Below are positions 9,115 to 17,638 of a stretch of 64,000 bases of DNA, in pieces; the stretch's first letter is position 1, and the number at the start of each line of letters is the position of its first letter. The position numbers and the translations under genes were made by a program. This stretch comes from Ensifer adhaerens (lineage in GTDB: Bacteria; Pseudomonadota; Alphaproteobacteria; Rhizobiales; Rhizobiaceae). Under the pieces are notes generated by a model. That model searched no databases. It was not told where the DNA came from and saw only the letters and a list, made by a program, of their open reading frames with translations. The stretch spans positions 1,735,836 to 1,799,835 of the forward strand of contig NZ_LAZS01000005.1 of assembly GCF_002007205.1 (NCBI RefSeq), in the 5' to 3' direction.

Positions 9115-9966
9115 TTAAGCCGAAGCACGCACCTTCATCGGCCAGCGTTCGTCGCGTCGGCCGATGATCTTGACCTCATCGCCAAGCTTTAAGGTGCCTT
9201 CGCTGCGCGGCACCGCATTCCAGCCGAAGAGCACGCCGGCCACGCGGCGGTCGGCCGACATGCGCTTTTCCGCCAGCCCCTGGATCGGGTTGCCGCCGAT
9301 GCGCTCGCCGGTGATCTGGTCCTGGGTCGTCATAATGCAGCGGGCGCAGGGCTTGACGAGATCGAAGCGGATGCCGCCGATCTCGACGCTCTCCCAGAAA
9401 TCCTCGTCCCAGGCGTCGTCGCAATCGACCAGGATGTTGGTGCGGAAACGGTCGATGCCGACGGCTTCCTGGCCCTTCTCGGCGAGCGTCCGGTTGAGAT
9501 CGGCAAGCGAGCCTGTGGTCGTAATCAGGATCGGGAAGCCGTCGGCAAAGCCGACGGGCGCTGCCGTGCCTGCCCATTCGGCGCCGACGAGCCGTTCGGC
9601 CGAAGCGTCCATATGGGCGAGCTTGACCGGGCGGCCGAACCATGAGGACAGGACTTCGTCCGTCGCTTCGTCCGACACGGCGGCATCGACCTCGCTGCCC
9701 CAGACGACGACGTTCAGCCGACGATCCGGATCGAAGCGTACGGAAATCTCCCGATCGCCCATCTTCAGGTGGACGCCACCATCGACGTGGCTGGCCTCGA
9801 CCTGTGCCAGCGGCTGCAACTCGCGCTGGGTGATGAAGCGACCATCCGGCTCGACCAGCATGAAGCGCCGGTCGCCCTCGACGCCGTCGAGATTGACCGT
9901 AACCATCTCGCGGGCAATGGCGCGGCCGCTCTTCAGCGGATGAATGTTGAGACCGATCACCTTCAT
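9115..9966 (-). CDS. MOSC domain protein (MOSC N-terminal beta-barrel plus MOSC)
   Basis: A 283-aa protein with the N-terminal MOSC_N beta-barrel (start MKVIGLNIHPLKSG, then GVEGDRRFMLVEPDG) and a C-terminal MOSC domain. The MOSC cysteine is in PCARCIMTTQD (about residue 215), followed by a GWNAVPRSEGTLKLGDEV end. Related proteins (YcbX, YiiM, mARC) handle molybdenum-cofactor-bound sulfur or reduce N-hydroxylated compounds. There is no attached ferredoxin domain. The ATG at 9966 has GGAAG upstream; an earlier ATG at 10032 lacks one. It is convergent with the PhyH gene. Confidence 0.9.
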   Translation of the reverse strand: MKVIGLNIHPLKSGRAIAREMVTVNLDGVEGDRRFMLVEPDGRFITQRELQPLAQVEASHVDGGVHLKMGDREISVRFDPDRRLNVVVWGSEVDAAVSDEATDEVLSSWFGRPVKLAHMDASAERLVGAEWAGTAAPVGFADGFPILITTTGSLADLNRTLAEKGQEAVGIDRFRTNILVDCDDAWDEDFWESVEIGGIRFDLVKPCARCIMTTQDQITGERIGGNPIQGLAEKRMSADRRVAGVLFGWNAVPRSEGTLKLGDEVKIIGRRDERWPMKVRASA

Positions 9967-10051
9967 GGCGCTTCCTTCGTGTTCAGAAACTGATTCATGC
10001 GCCTGACGATCCGATTCACCAGGCGGCTGCAATCCGTTGAAAGGCCTAGAT

Positions 10052-10082
10052 CATTTCTCGGTTCGAGGGAAACGGAGAAATG
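10052..10082. repeat. Short palindromic intergenic repeat (stem-loop)
   Basis: The exact 8-bp arms CATTTCTC and GAGAAATG, extended inward by GTT/AAC after one mismatch, enclose a 7-nt loop. It lies in the gap between the HD-domain gene and the MOSC gene, both on the minus strand. The arms look like a common rhizobial palindrome of the form CATTTCTC...GAGAAATG. It may act as a terminator or be a remnant of a dispersed repeat. Confidence 0.5.
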
Positions 10083-10138
10083 TTCCGGTGCAATCTGCGC
10101 GCGGCAACCCGAAGACCGCTTCGCGCTCCTCCTGGCAT

Positions 10139-10795
10139 CTAGATTTCATCCAACATCATGGCAAGCACGTCGCGCAGCCGTTGCTCGCGTTCCCGCGCCA
10201 ACCGGCGGCCGGTCTCGGTCTTGAAGCCATCGGCCAGCCGGAAAAGCTTGACCTCGAAATGATCGATGGCGAAAGCCTTGTCGTCGAGCGCCCGTGCCTC
10301 GGCCAGCGGATCGAGCGGATCATAAAGGCCGCTGCCCATGCGTCCGGCGATGTAGAAACAGCGGGCAGCACCTACCATGCCGATCGCGTCCAGCCGGTCC
10401 GCATCCTGAAGGATTTTTGCCTCCAGCGTCTCCGGCGGGATGTTGGCCGAGAAGCTATGCGTCAGGATGGCGTGCGCCACGGCGGCAATCTCATCCGTGC
10501 CCCAACCGAGATCTTTCAGAATGCCCGTCGCCTTTTCGGCCGCCAGTCGTGATGCCTGCGTGCGCAGGGGCGAGTTCTTCTCGACCGCGACGCAATCATG
10601 CAGCAATACCGCGGCGGCGAGCAAAGGCACGTTGCCGCCCTCCTCCGCGTGGATGCGCGCGGCATTCTTCCAGACGCGGATCAGATGCGCGGCGTCGTGC
10701 GAGCCGTCATCGGCGGCAAAGGCGTGCGGCAGCAAGGCAGCCGCCAGTTCCTCATGCGGCGCGAAGGCGGCCGCGAGCTTCGAAATCTCTGTCAT
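10139..10795 (-). CDS. HD-domain metal-dependent phosphohydrolase
   Basis: A 218-aa protein with the HD signature: His in SHDAAHLIRVWKNA (about residue 32), HD in AVLLHDCVAVE (about residue 66), and a later Asp in ILQDADRLDAIG (about residue 131). This is the YedJ-like group of HD hydrolases, which act on phosphate monoesters or nucleotides; the substrate is unknown. Its start lies 6 nt downstream of the stop of the large DUF2339 gene, so the two are probably co-transcribed. Confidence 0.88.
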   Translation of the reverse strand: MTEISKLAAAFAPHEELAAALLPHAFAADDGSHDAAHLIRVWKNAARIHAEEGGNVPLLAAAVLLHDCVAVEKNSPLRTQASRLAAEKATGILKDLGWGTDEIAAVAHAILTHSFSANIPPETLEAKILQDADRLDAIGMVGAARCFYIAGRMGSGLYDPLDPLAEARALDDKAFAIDHFEVKLFRLADGFKTETGRRLAREREQRLRDVLAMMLDEI

Positions 10796-10801
10796 GATGT
10801 C

Positions 10802-13657
10802 CTATTGCAGTTCGGCAGGCTTTGCCGGCGCCGGCGGTGTAGCGCCGACGCCGGACAGGATCTTCTGGTAGAAGAGCCCTATTCCGATCAATACCCCACC
10901 AAGCCCGATGAAGGACAGAGCCCGCAGGAAACCTTCCAGGTTGGACATGTCGATCAGGAAGACCTTGAGGACGGCGACGAAGACCAGAACGGCCGAAGCG
11001 ATGCGGATGCTCTTGGCATGGAAACGCGAACCGAGCACGAGCAGCAGCACACCGAGCAGGAGCCAGACGACTGAATAGGTGTAGGTTTCGCCCTGCAGGA
11101 AGCCCTTCCAATCCGCGATGTTTTCCCCTTGCCACACGCGGCGGACCGTGAGGCTTGCCCAGGCAAAGGCAAGCACCACGCCGCTGACGGCAAGCGCCAT
11201 GACATAGGGCAAGGGCCGCTTGTCGCGTGCATACCAGGCGAGCCCCGCATAGCCGAGCCCCGGTAACAGATAACCGATCAACAGCAGATCGAAGAACGGG
11301 ATGCGGCCGAGCAGTTCGCCGCTGACATAGGGGTTAAGGCTAAAGAGGTGCGCCGAGAGCACCGACAACATCGAGAGCACGCCGAGGCCCATGCCGCCAT
11401 AGCGGAAGACCGGGCTCGGCGACTTCATGTCGAGACTCATGAAAATTGCCGAAGCGCCGATTGCCAGCAGCGTGTAGATCGACTGCTCGCCGAGCGTCGG
11501 CACCGAACTGTCGAGCACACCGCCATTCATGGCGTGGCGCACGAGAATCGCAAGCGTCAACAGCACGAAGAGGCTCGCGAGCGCCTGCAGCAGGTTGCGG
11601 ACCCGCGTGTCTGGCCAGGATCTCAGGAAATAGGCTGAACCGGCAAGCAGTGCGGCGGGAATGCCATAGCCCGGCAGGAGCGCGTTGAAGACGGGCGTGG
11701 TGCCGAGATTGACGGCACCGACGATGGTCGGCTCCCAGGCGATGCGCCCAAGGACGACGACAGCCGCGGCACCGGTCATCCAGGGCAGGATCGGCCAGCT
11801 GCGGATGCGCGTCGCGAGCGCGTAACCCGTTCCGAGCACCGCAATCGCAAGCGTCGTGACCAGCCCGTCGGTCCAGGCATGAAGGGCGAGCACGAGGAAG
11901 GCGAAGGAGCCGGCCACCAGCAATCCGGCCGCCGTGTCGCGCACCTCCGGCTCGCCGTCGCGGCGGTAGAGCCAGTCCGCCAGCGCGAGCAGCGCCGCCC
12001 CGGCGGCAATCGAGAACAGGCCGTGCGGCAGGTCGAAGGCATAGTTGCCGGTCATCAGGAACGACATGGCCGTCAGCGCCACCGGGACGACGGCGGCGAT
12101 GCCGGCCCAGAGTGTCGAATATTGCGGATGGGTGACGAGCCGTCGCCACAGCACGAAACCGCCGAGCGCGGCGAACAACGCCGCAAGCAGCATCGCGGTG
12201 ATCATGGCCGTCCGCCCGGGCAGGACGATCGCCGGCAGGGCGTCGGCGAGCGACGGATCGAGATAGGCGAGCACGCCGCTCAACGCCATCAGGCTCCAGA
12301 CGCCGGCAACGGCGCCGACAGCCGAGAGCACGGCGGGATAGACGGCCGTTTTCCGCCAGGCGCCTAACGCCGCCAGCGCCGCAACGACAACCGCAAACTC
12401 CGCCACCGGAAAGCGGACCGCATAGACTGCCGGGCTGATGAGGAGGAGCGCAAGCACGGTGACGACGATCGCGGCCGAAATGGAGATTGCCGCGTGCGGT
12501 GGAACGAACAGGCGTTCCCATGGCCCGACGACGGCCCGGGGTCGGGTTGTCGCTTCGGTCGGCTCCGGCATTTCGGACCCTTCAGCCGCATCACGCATTT
12601 CGGGCGCTTCTGCCACTGGCTCCCGTTCGATGGCGGCCGGCCAGATAAGTCCGATGCCAGCGATCATCACGAGCAGGATGAAAGCGACCGGCCGTGCTTC
12701 GAAGGGCGATGCCGCAGCGACATAGGCAAGGCCCCAGAGCCCTATGCCAACATTGGCAAGCGTCGGCACTACGGTCCATCGGCGCAGCCGCGATGCAAGC
12801 AGGGTCGCAAGCCACACGATCGCGAGAAAGCCGAAAAGAACCCAGGGGCGCGGTTCGTTGCTCGAAACCAGCGCCGGCGTGATCAGGGAGGCAAGCAGAC
12901 CGAGACCGGCGAGCCCCTGCCCGTGCAGCAGTGACAGGCCGACGGTCGCAAGCGAAATCGCGGCCAGGAGAACGAAGGCCGTACCGGTGCCGATATAGCC
13001 GTAGACGCCATAGGCGGCATAGGCGACGCCGAAGAGGGTGACCGCGCCGGCAGCCGACAGGATGCCCGGGATCATGGCATTCTGGAATTCGTTGGCGATC
13101 ACAGGCACGGCACGCCGGCGGATAACCTCGCCCGCCGCCATCAGCAGGAGACCGAAGAGGGCAGCGAGCGTCAGGCGAACCGCGGGGCTCAGGAGGCCGG
13201 CATCGATCGAATATTTGACCATGAAGACGCCGCCGAGTGCCAGCGCGATGCCGCCGACCCAGACGGCCCACCGCGCGCCGAGGCGGCTTTCCAGGCTTTC
13301 GGTCTGACGGGGTGCCACCGGAACCGGCTGCGGCGCTTCCGTGCTGGCAGCTATCGTCTCGTCTCCCTCGATGTCCGCCGTTTGCTCCGCGCCGCCGAAA
13401 ATACGGGCGCCCTCCCGCGCGCTCGTCGACAGGGCGGCGGCCGTATCTTCGACCGCCTCCGCCGGCAATTCGGGCGCAACAGCAAGCTCCTCGGCCGCGG
13501 CTTCGCCTTGAGCGCGTTCGCTGGGCGCGCCCTTCAGCGCTGCGACTTCCGCCTTCAGCGCAACCAGTTCGGCACCGAGCCGCTCGGTCGTCCGGCGGTT
13601 GCCGAGATAGGCGGACAGAGCCAGAATAAAGGCAGCTAAAGCAATAAGTTCGAACAT
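10802..13657 (-). CDS. DUF2339 polytopic membrane protein (951 aa)
   Basis: A very large inner-membrane protein. The N-terminus is a membrane helix (FELIALAAFILALSAYLG) followed by a short coiled coil around LGAELVALKAEVAALKG and an acidic, Ala/Glu-rich linker (about residues 45-120). The rest (about residues 128-945) is nearly all hydrophobic helices, roughly 24 or more, with a short cytoplasmic-type insert near residue 345. This is the DUF2339 layout, a family of unknown function. It precedes the HD-domain gene with a 6-nt gap. No catalytic motif is evident. Confidence 0.88.
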   Translation of the reverse strand: MFELIALAAFILALSAYLGNRRTTERLGAELVALKAEVAALKGAPSERAQGEAAAEELAVAPELPAEAVEDTAAALSTSAREGARIFGGAEQTADIEGDETIAASTEAPQPVPVAPRQTESLESRLGARWAVWVGGIALALGGVFMVKYSIDAGLLSPAVRLTLAALFGLLLMAAGEVIRRRAVPVIANEFQNAMIPGILSAAGAVTLFGVAYAAYGVYGYIGTGTAFVLLAAISLATVGLSLLHGQGLAGLGLLASLITPALVSSNEPRPWVLFGFLAIVWLATLLASRLRRWTVVPTLANVGIGLWGLAYVAAASPFEARPVAFILLVMIAGIGLIWPAAIEREPVAEAPEMRDAAEGSEMPEPTEATTRPRAVVGPWERLFVPPHAAISISAAIVVTVLALLLISPAVYAVRFPVAEFAVVVAALAALGAWRKTAVYPAVLSAVGAVAGVWSLMALSGVLAYLDPSLADALPAIVLPGRTAMITAMLLAALFAALGGFVLWRRLVTHPQYSTLWAGIAAVVPVALTAMSFLMTGNYAFDLPHGLFSIAAGAALLALADWLYRRDGEPEVRDTAAGLLVAGSFAFLVLALHAWTDGLVTTLAIAVLGTGYALATRIRSWPILPWMTGAAAVVVLGRIAWEPTIVGAVNLGTTPVFNALLPGYGIPAALLAGSAYFLRSWPDTRVRNLLQALASLFVLLTLAILVRHAMNGGVLDSSVPTLGEQSIYTLLAIGASAIFMSLDMKSPSPVFRYGGMGLGVLSMLSVLSAHLFSLNPYVSGELLGRIPFFDLLLIGYLLPGLGYAGLAWYARDKRPLPYVMALAVSGVVLAFAWASLTVRRVWQGENIADWKGFLQGETYTYSVVWLLLGVLLLVLGSRFHAKSIRIASAVLVFVAVLKVFLIDMSNLEGFLRALSFIGLGGVLIGIGLFYQKILSGVGATPPAPAKPAELQ

Positions 13658-13726
13658 TCTTTCCCCTGGCAGTCGTAGTCGCCGACGCGCGCAACCATAC
13701 AGACTTTTGCACCGTCGCCAAACCTG

Positions 13727-13831
13727 CGCAGCGCTGCGCGCCCTATCAGACGCACAAGGGTCGCTGCAGCACTTTGAATTGCTCAGTGTCCTATCCTGAA
13801 ATCGAATGGGATTTCAGAAAACATGCAGTAG
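13727..13831. repeat. RIME1-like rhizobial intergenic mosaic element
   Basis: About 105 bp made of two palindromes: an outer CAGCG...CGCTG pair around CGCGCCCTATCAGACGCAC, and CTGAAATC-GAATGG-GATTTCAG (13796-13817), linked by GCAGCACTTTGAATTGCT and ending ACATGCAGTAG. Size and architecture match the Rhizobium-specific intergenic mosaic element described as about 108 bp with two large palindromes; I recognise the sequence style but cannot align it. It sits between DUF2339 and the Pho box of phoX. Confidence 0.65.
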
Positions 13832-13850
13832 ACGGCCGAGCGCTGTAATC

Positions 13851-13879
13851 TCTTCACGGAAATGTCGCAGAACTGTCAC
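13851..13879 (+). promoter_or_regulatory. Putative Pho box upstream of phoX
   Basis: Heptamers recur every 11 bp: TCTTCAC, ATGTCGC, CTGTCAC, each separated by 4 nt. The last two (13862-13879) closely fit the PhoB consensus CTGTCAT-N4-CTGTCAT. The box lies 75 bp upstream of the phoX start, the position expected for a phosphate-starvation promoter. Confidence 0.65.
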
Positions 13880-13954
13880 GGGGCAGCTGGTAGAGGCGGA
13901 TGAACACCGCTGTCTCGCGCGGTGGTTTCCATCGTTCAACCAGGAGACCCGATC

Positions 13955-15967
13955 ATGGACAAGCATCTCGGCCAGACGGAAGAGACCGAATTCAAGACGC
14001 TGACGGAACGCAGGGAAGAGCTGGAAGATGTTGGCCACAACTGTTCCACCAATCCGACGATGGGCGACATCATCCATCGTCGCTTTTCGCGCCGCGCGTT
14101 TATCGGCGGCTCGCTCGCCGTCGCTGCGATTTCGACGACGGTCAGCCCGCTCGCCCTCCTGACCGCCGAAGAGGCGCGCGCCGAGGAAGGCTCGCTGTTC
14201 GACTTCACCGAGATCGAAGCCGGCGTCGACGAAAAGCACCATGTCGCCGAGGGCTATGAAGCCGATATCCTGTTGCGCTGGGGCGACAAGATCTTTGCCG
14301 ACAGCCCGGAGTTCGACCCGAAAAACCAGACGGCGGCCGCCCAGGAAAAGCTCTTCGGCTACAACAACGACTATGTCGGCTTCATTCCGCTCGACGGCAG
14401 CGCCGACCACGGCCTGCTCGTCGTCAACCACGAATACACCAATGCCGAGCTAATGTTCCCGGCCTTCGCCAGCGTCGTGAAGGAAAAGGTGACGAAGGAC
14501 GGCAAGGAAGTCGAGGAAGAGAAGGTCGTTCTCGGCGAATACAGCAAGGAGCTGGTCGACATCGAGATGGCCGCCCACGGCGGCACGATCATCGAGATCC
14601 GCAAGGTCGATGGCAAGTGGCAGCCGGTTCTCGACGGCAAGAACAATCGCCGCATCACCGTCACCACCGAGATGCAGATCACCGGCCCGGCCGCCGGCCA
14701 CGACCGCCTGAAGACGCCGTCCGACCCGACCGGAAAGAAGGTGTTCGGCACGCTCAACAACTGCGCCGGCGGCGTCACCGCCTGGGGCACCTACATGATG
14801 GCCGAAGAGAACTTCAACGGCTATTTCGGTGGCGAGATCGCCGAAGACCATCCGGAATACAAGCAGCTGAAGCGCCTGGGCGCACCGGGCGGCCAGTATG
14901 AATGGGCCTCCTTCTACGACCGTTTCGACGTCTCCAAGGAACCGAACGAAGCCAACCGCTTCGGTTGGATCGTCGAAGTCGACGCGCTGGATCCGACCTC
15001 GGTGCCGAAGAAGCGCACCGCACTCGGCCGTTTCAAGCATGAAGGCTGCGAATCGATCGTCAACAAGGACGGCCGCGTCGTGCTCTATTCCGGGGACGAC
15101 GAACGTTACGACTATGTCTACAAGTTCGTGACCAAGGGTACCTTCAACCCCAACGATCGCGCCGCCAATATGGACCTCTTCGACGAAGGCACGCTCTATG
15201 TCGCCAAGTTCGATGAGGACGGCACCCTCACCTGGATGCCGCTGACCCACGGCGAAGGTCCGCTGACCGAAGCCAACGGCTTTGCTTCGCAGGCGGACGT
15301 GCTGATCAACACCCGTCTTGCCTCCGACGCGCTCGGCGCGACCAAGATGGACCGTCCGGAAGACGTCCAGCCGAACCCGAAGACGGGCAAGGTCTACGTG
15401 ATGCTGACCAACAACACCAAGCGCAAGGCCGACGAAGTCGACGCCGCCAACCCGCGCGCCAAGAACGCCTTCGGCCACATCGTCGAGATCACCGAGACCG
15501 ACGGCGACTTCGCGTCTCTGAAGAGCCGCTGGGACGTTCTTTTGAAGTGCGGCGATCCGAGCGTTGCCGAGGTCGGCGCCTCGTTCTCGACCGCCACCAC
15601 CAAGAACGGCTGGTTCGGGATGCCCGACAATTGCGCCATCGACACGGACGGACGCCTCTGGGTTTCGACCGACGGCAACAACCAGAAGGAAACAGGGCGC
15701 GCCGACGGCATCTGGGCGATCGACACGGATGGTGCCGCCCGCGGCACGTCGAAGCTCTTCTTTCGCGTGCCGGTTGGCGCGGAGATGTGCGGCCCCTGCT
15801 TCAACCCGACGTCGGACACATTCTTCCTCGCGGTCCAGCATCCGGGCGACGCCGGTCTTGCCACCTACGAGACCCCTGCAACCCGCTGGCCCGACTTCAA
15901 GGACGACATGCCGGTGCGTCCGGCCGTCGTCGCAGTGACCAAGCAGGGCGGCGGCCGCATCGGCTGA
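13955..15967 (+). CDS. phoX: PhoX-family alkaline phosphatase (Tat-exported)
   Basis: A 670-aa secreted phosphatase releasing phosphate from organic esters in the periplasm; PhoX enzymes use Ca and Fe rather than Zn. The N-terminus is cytoplasmic, then a twin-arginine signal SRRAFIGGSLAVAA at about residues 46-60 is followed by a hydrophobic stretch and an Ala-rich cleavage region. The DUF839 beta-propeller shows GFIPLDGSADHGLLVVNHEY, NNCAGGVTAWGTYMMAEEN and GMPDNCAIDTDGRLWVSTDG. I chose the ATG at 13955, preceded by AGGAGA; an in-frame GTG at 13922 is less likely. The upstream Pho box suggests PhoB control. A strong hairpin follows the stop. Confidence 0.94.
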   Translation: MDKHLGQTEETEFKTLTERREELEDVGHNCSTNPTMGDIIHRRFSRRAFIGGSLAVAAISTTVSPLALLTAEEARAEEGSLFDFTEIEAGVDEKHHVAEGYEADILLRWGDKIFADSPEFDPKNQTAAAQEKLFGYNNDYVGFIPLDGSADHGLLVVNHEYTNAELMFPAFASVVKEKVTKDGKEVEEEKVVLGEYSKELVDIEMAAHGGTIIEIRKVDGKWQPVLDGKNNRRITVTTEMQITGPAAGHDRLKTPSDPTGKKVFGTLNNCAGGVTAWGTYMMAEENFNGYFGGEIAEDHPEYKQLKRLGAPGGQYEWASFYDRFDVSKEPNEANRFGWIVEVDALDPTSVPKKRTALGRFKHEGCESIVNKDGRVVLYSGDDERYDYVYKFVTKGTFNPNDRAANMDLFDEGTLYVAKFDEDGTLTWMPLTHGEGPLTEANGFASQADVLINTRLASDALGATKMDRPEDVQPNPKTGKVYVMLTNNTKRKADEVDAANPRAKNAFGHIVEITETDGDFASLKSRWDVLLKCGDPSVAEVGASFSTATTKNGWFGMPDNCAIDTDGRLWVSTDGNNQKETGRADGIWAIDTDGAARGTSKLFFRVPVGAEMCGPCFNPTSDTFFLAVQHPGDAGLATYETPATRWPDFKDDMPVRPAVVAVTKQGGGRIG

Positions 15968-15987
15968 ACAGGACCGCGATTACAAAG

Positions 15988-16021
15988 AAGAAACGCCGCG
16001 CAATTCTGCGCGGCGTTTCTT
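15988..16021 (+). terminator. phoX terminator
   Basis: A perfect 15-bp stem (arms AAGAAACGCCGCGCA and TGCGCGGCGTTTCTT) with a 4-nt loop ATTC lies 21 nt after the phoX stop and ends in a T-rich stretch. Confidence 0.85.
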
Positions 16022-16045
16022 GTTTCCGACTTTGTTTTCGGCGAT

Positions 16046-16088
16046 GCAATTCCGGACGGAAAACCGCTCACACTTTTCCTGGAATTGC
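16046..16088. repeat. Rhizobial palindromic repeat, copy 1 (43 bp)
   Basis: The ends GCAATTCC and GGAATTGC are inverted; the inner core GGACGGAAAACCGCT is followed by ACTTTTCCT. A near-identical 44-bp copy lies 15 bp downstream. It is located between the phoX terminator and the thioesterase gene. Confidence 0.8.
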
Positions 16089-16103
16089 CCAGGTTGAAGT
16101 GAC

Positions 16104-16147
16104 GCAATTCCGGACGGAAAACCGCTTCGCACTTTTCCTGGAATTGC
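16104..16147. repeat. Rhizobial palindromic repeat, copy 2 (44 bp)
   Basis: It has the same ends and core as copy 1, with TTCGCAC where copy 1 has TCACAC. It ends 2 bp before the thioesterase stop codon (16150), so it probably also shapes the 3' end of that minus-strand mRNA. Confidence 0.8.
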
Positions 16148-16149
16148 TC

Positions 16150-16659
16150 TTAACGCCTGAGATTATCGATCGGGAAGATCGCGCAGGTTTCGGTGCCGTG
16201 GGCGAGCAGCTTGCCGTTGCCGTCGCGCAGCCAGGCTTCCGACGTGGCGATGGTGCGGCCGCGATGAACGATGCGCCCCTCGCAGAAGACCTCGCCCATG
16301 CCGGGCAGCAGCGGCCTGACGAGATTCACCTTGAACTCGACCGTCGTATAGGCCTCCCCAGGTTTGACCGTGGTGAAGACCGCGCAGCCGAGCGCGGAAT
16401 CCATGATCGTCGCGGTCCATCCGCCATGCACCGTGCCGAGCGGATTGAGGTGTTCCTCCGTCGGCAGCCCCTTGAAGACCACCCGTCCCTCCTCGACTTC
16501 ACTCAACCCGAACTTCAGCGCCTTCGACATCGGTGGCGCCGGCAACTCGCCGCTCAAGAGATCCTGCATTGCCTTGAGCCCGCCATCGCGGGCGACGCGA
16601 TCGAGCGACAACACGCCGATGCCGGATACGGACATGCCGGGATAAAGCTCTTGAACCAT
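16150..16659 (-). CDS. PaaI-family hotdog thioesterase
   Basis: A 169-aa single hotdog-fold protein. The PaaI signature NPLGTVHGGWTATIMDSALG (about residues 71-90) carries the conserved HGG helix and the Asp; TTVEFKVNLVRPLLPG and the following GRIVHRGRTIATSEAWL complete the fold. These enzymes hydrolyse acyl- or aryl-CoA thioesters; the substrate is unknown. AGGAG lies 8-12 nt upstream of the ATG at 16659. It begins 17 nt after the recO stop, on the same strand, so it may be co-transcribed with recO. Confidence 0.9.
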   Translation of the reverse strand: MVQELYPGMSVSGIGVLSLDRVARDGGLKAMQDLLSGELPAPPMSKALKFGLSEVEEGRVVFKGLPTEEHLNPLGTVHGGWTATIMDSALGCAVFTTVKPGEAYTTVEFKVNLVRPLLPGMGEVFCEGRIVHRGRTIATSEAWLRDGNGKLLAHGTETCAIFPIDNLRR

Positions 16660-16676
16660 CGATAACTCCTGGGGGA

Positions 16677-17423
16677 TCAGGCGGCTGAGGACTGCGCTTT
16701 CAGCGCCTTGAGCGCCGCATGCACGAAGCCGTCGCGCGCGGAAGATACGTCAAGGCCGCGCGGCTCATAGACGTGACGGTGGAGGAAGAAGGCGGTCAAT
16801 CGGAAGGCGGCGGCGAGGCTGTCATGATCCGCAGCCCTTCGCGCTTCGGCGGACAAGAAATCCGGCAGCGCCAGCATGCGGTCGGCATAGTGCTTTCCGG
16901 CCTCCCGGCAGACCGCCCTGCCCGATTTCGGCGAGACGTAGACGAGCTCGGTGCGGGCGCCGGTCGCGACGCATTCGGTGAGATCGAGCCCGAAGCCGAG
17001 ATCGTTGAGGACCGCGAGCTCGAAACGCACGAACAATTCGCCGGCATCGGCCGGATCGGCGAGATGATCGACGATGACGGTCAGCGCCTCGTAGAGGTGC
17101 GGATGCGGGTCACGCTCGGGAAGCAGGCGCAAGAGCGCGCCGAGCGCCTGGATGCCATAGACCGAGGTCGCCGTTTCCATCAGCCGGGCAGCCCGCAGCT
17201 CGACAGGCTCGATGCGGAATTCGCCCATATGCTCGTCGAGCCGGGCGCGCCAGGTCACCTCCACCGAATTGCCCGGCTGCAACACAGGCTGCATGCTGCG
17301 CGAGCGGCCGGAGCGCACCATGCCGAGGTGCCGGCCATGGGTGGCGCTCATGACCTCGACGATGGCCGAGCTTTCGCCGTGCCGCCTTATCCCGAGAATG
17401 ATGGCCTGATCGCTCCATTGCAT
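16677..17423 (-). CDS. recO: DNA repair protein RecO
   Basis: A 248-aa RecO, which loads RecA on SSB-coated single strands with RecR in the RecFOR pathway. The N-terminal OB fold begins [20 protein letters not shown], with [20 protein letters not shown] following; the C-terminal helical domain contains [20 protein letters not shown] and the usual cysteine region, here reduced to one clear Cys. The ATG at 17423 matches family N-termini; a longer reading to 17537 adds residues outside the family. In rhizobia recO commonly follows era; here the era block is 12 kb away. Confidence 0.94.
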   Translation of the reverse strand: MQWSDQAIILGIRRHGESSAIVEVMSATHGRHLGMVRSGRSRSMQPVLQPGNSVEVTWRARLDEHMGEFRIEPVELRAARLMETATSVYGIQALGALLRLLPERDPHPHLYEALTVIVDHLADPADAGELFVRFELAVLNDLGFGLDLTECVATGARTELVYVSPKSGRAVCREAGKHYADRMLALPDFLSAEARRAADHDSLAAAFRLTAFFLHRHVYEPRGLDVSSARDGFVHAALKALKAQSSAA

Positions 17424-17638
17424 GGCTATGGCATACACCCGCGGTCGAAAGCGGATCAAGCCGTCTTGCGAGCGCAGCCCTGGCGTTGCCGACTGTCGCC
17501 TTTCGGCCACACTCATCGGTTGCCTCATTTGCGACATGCTGTCGCCGCCCGGACGCCGTCTTTGACATTAGAACGGAAGAGCGGCAAAAGCCGTCCTCCC
17601 GCCCGAAAATGACAATCAGCAGGATCAAGAATTCAATT

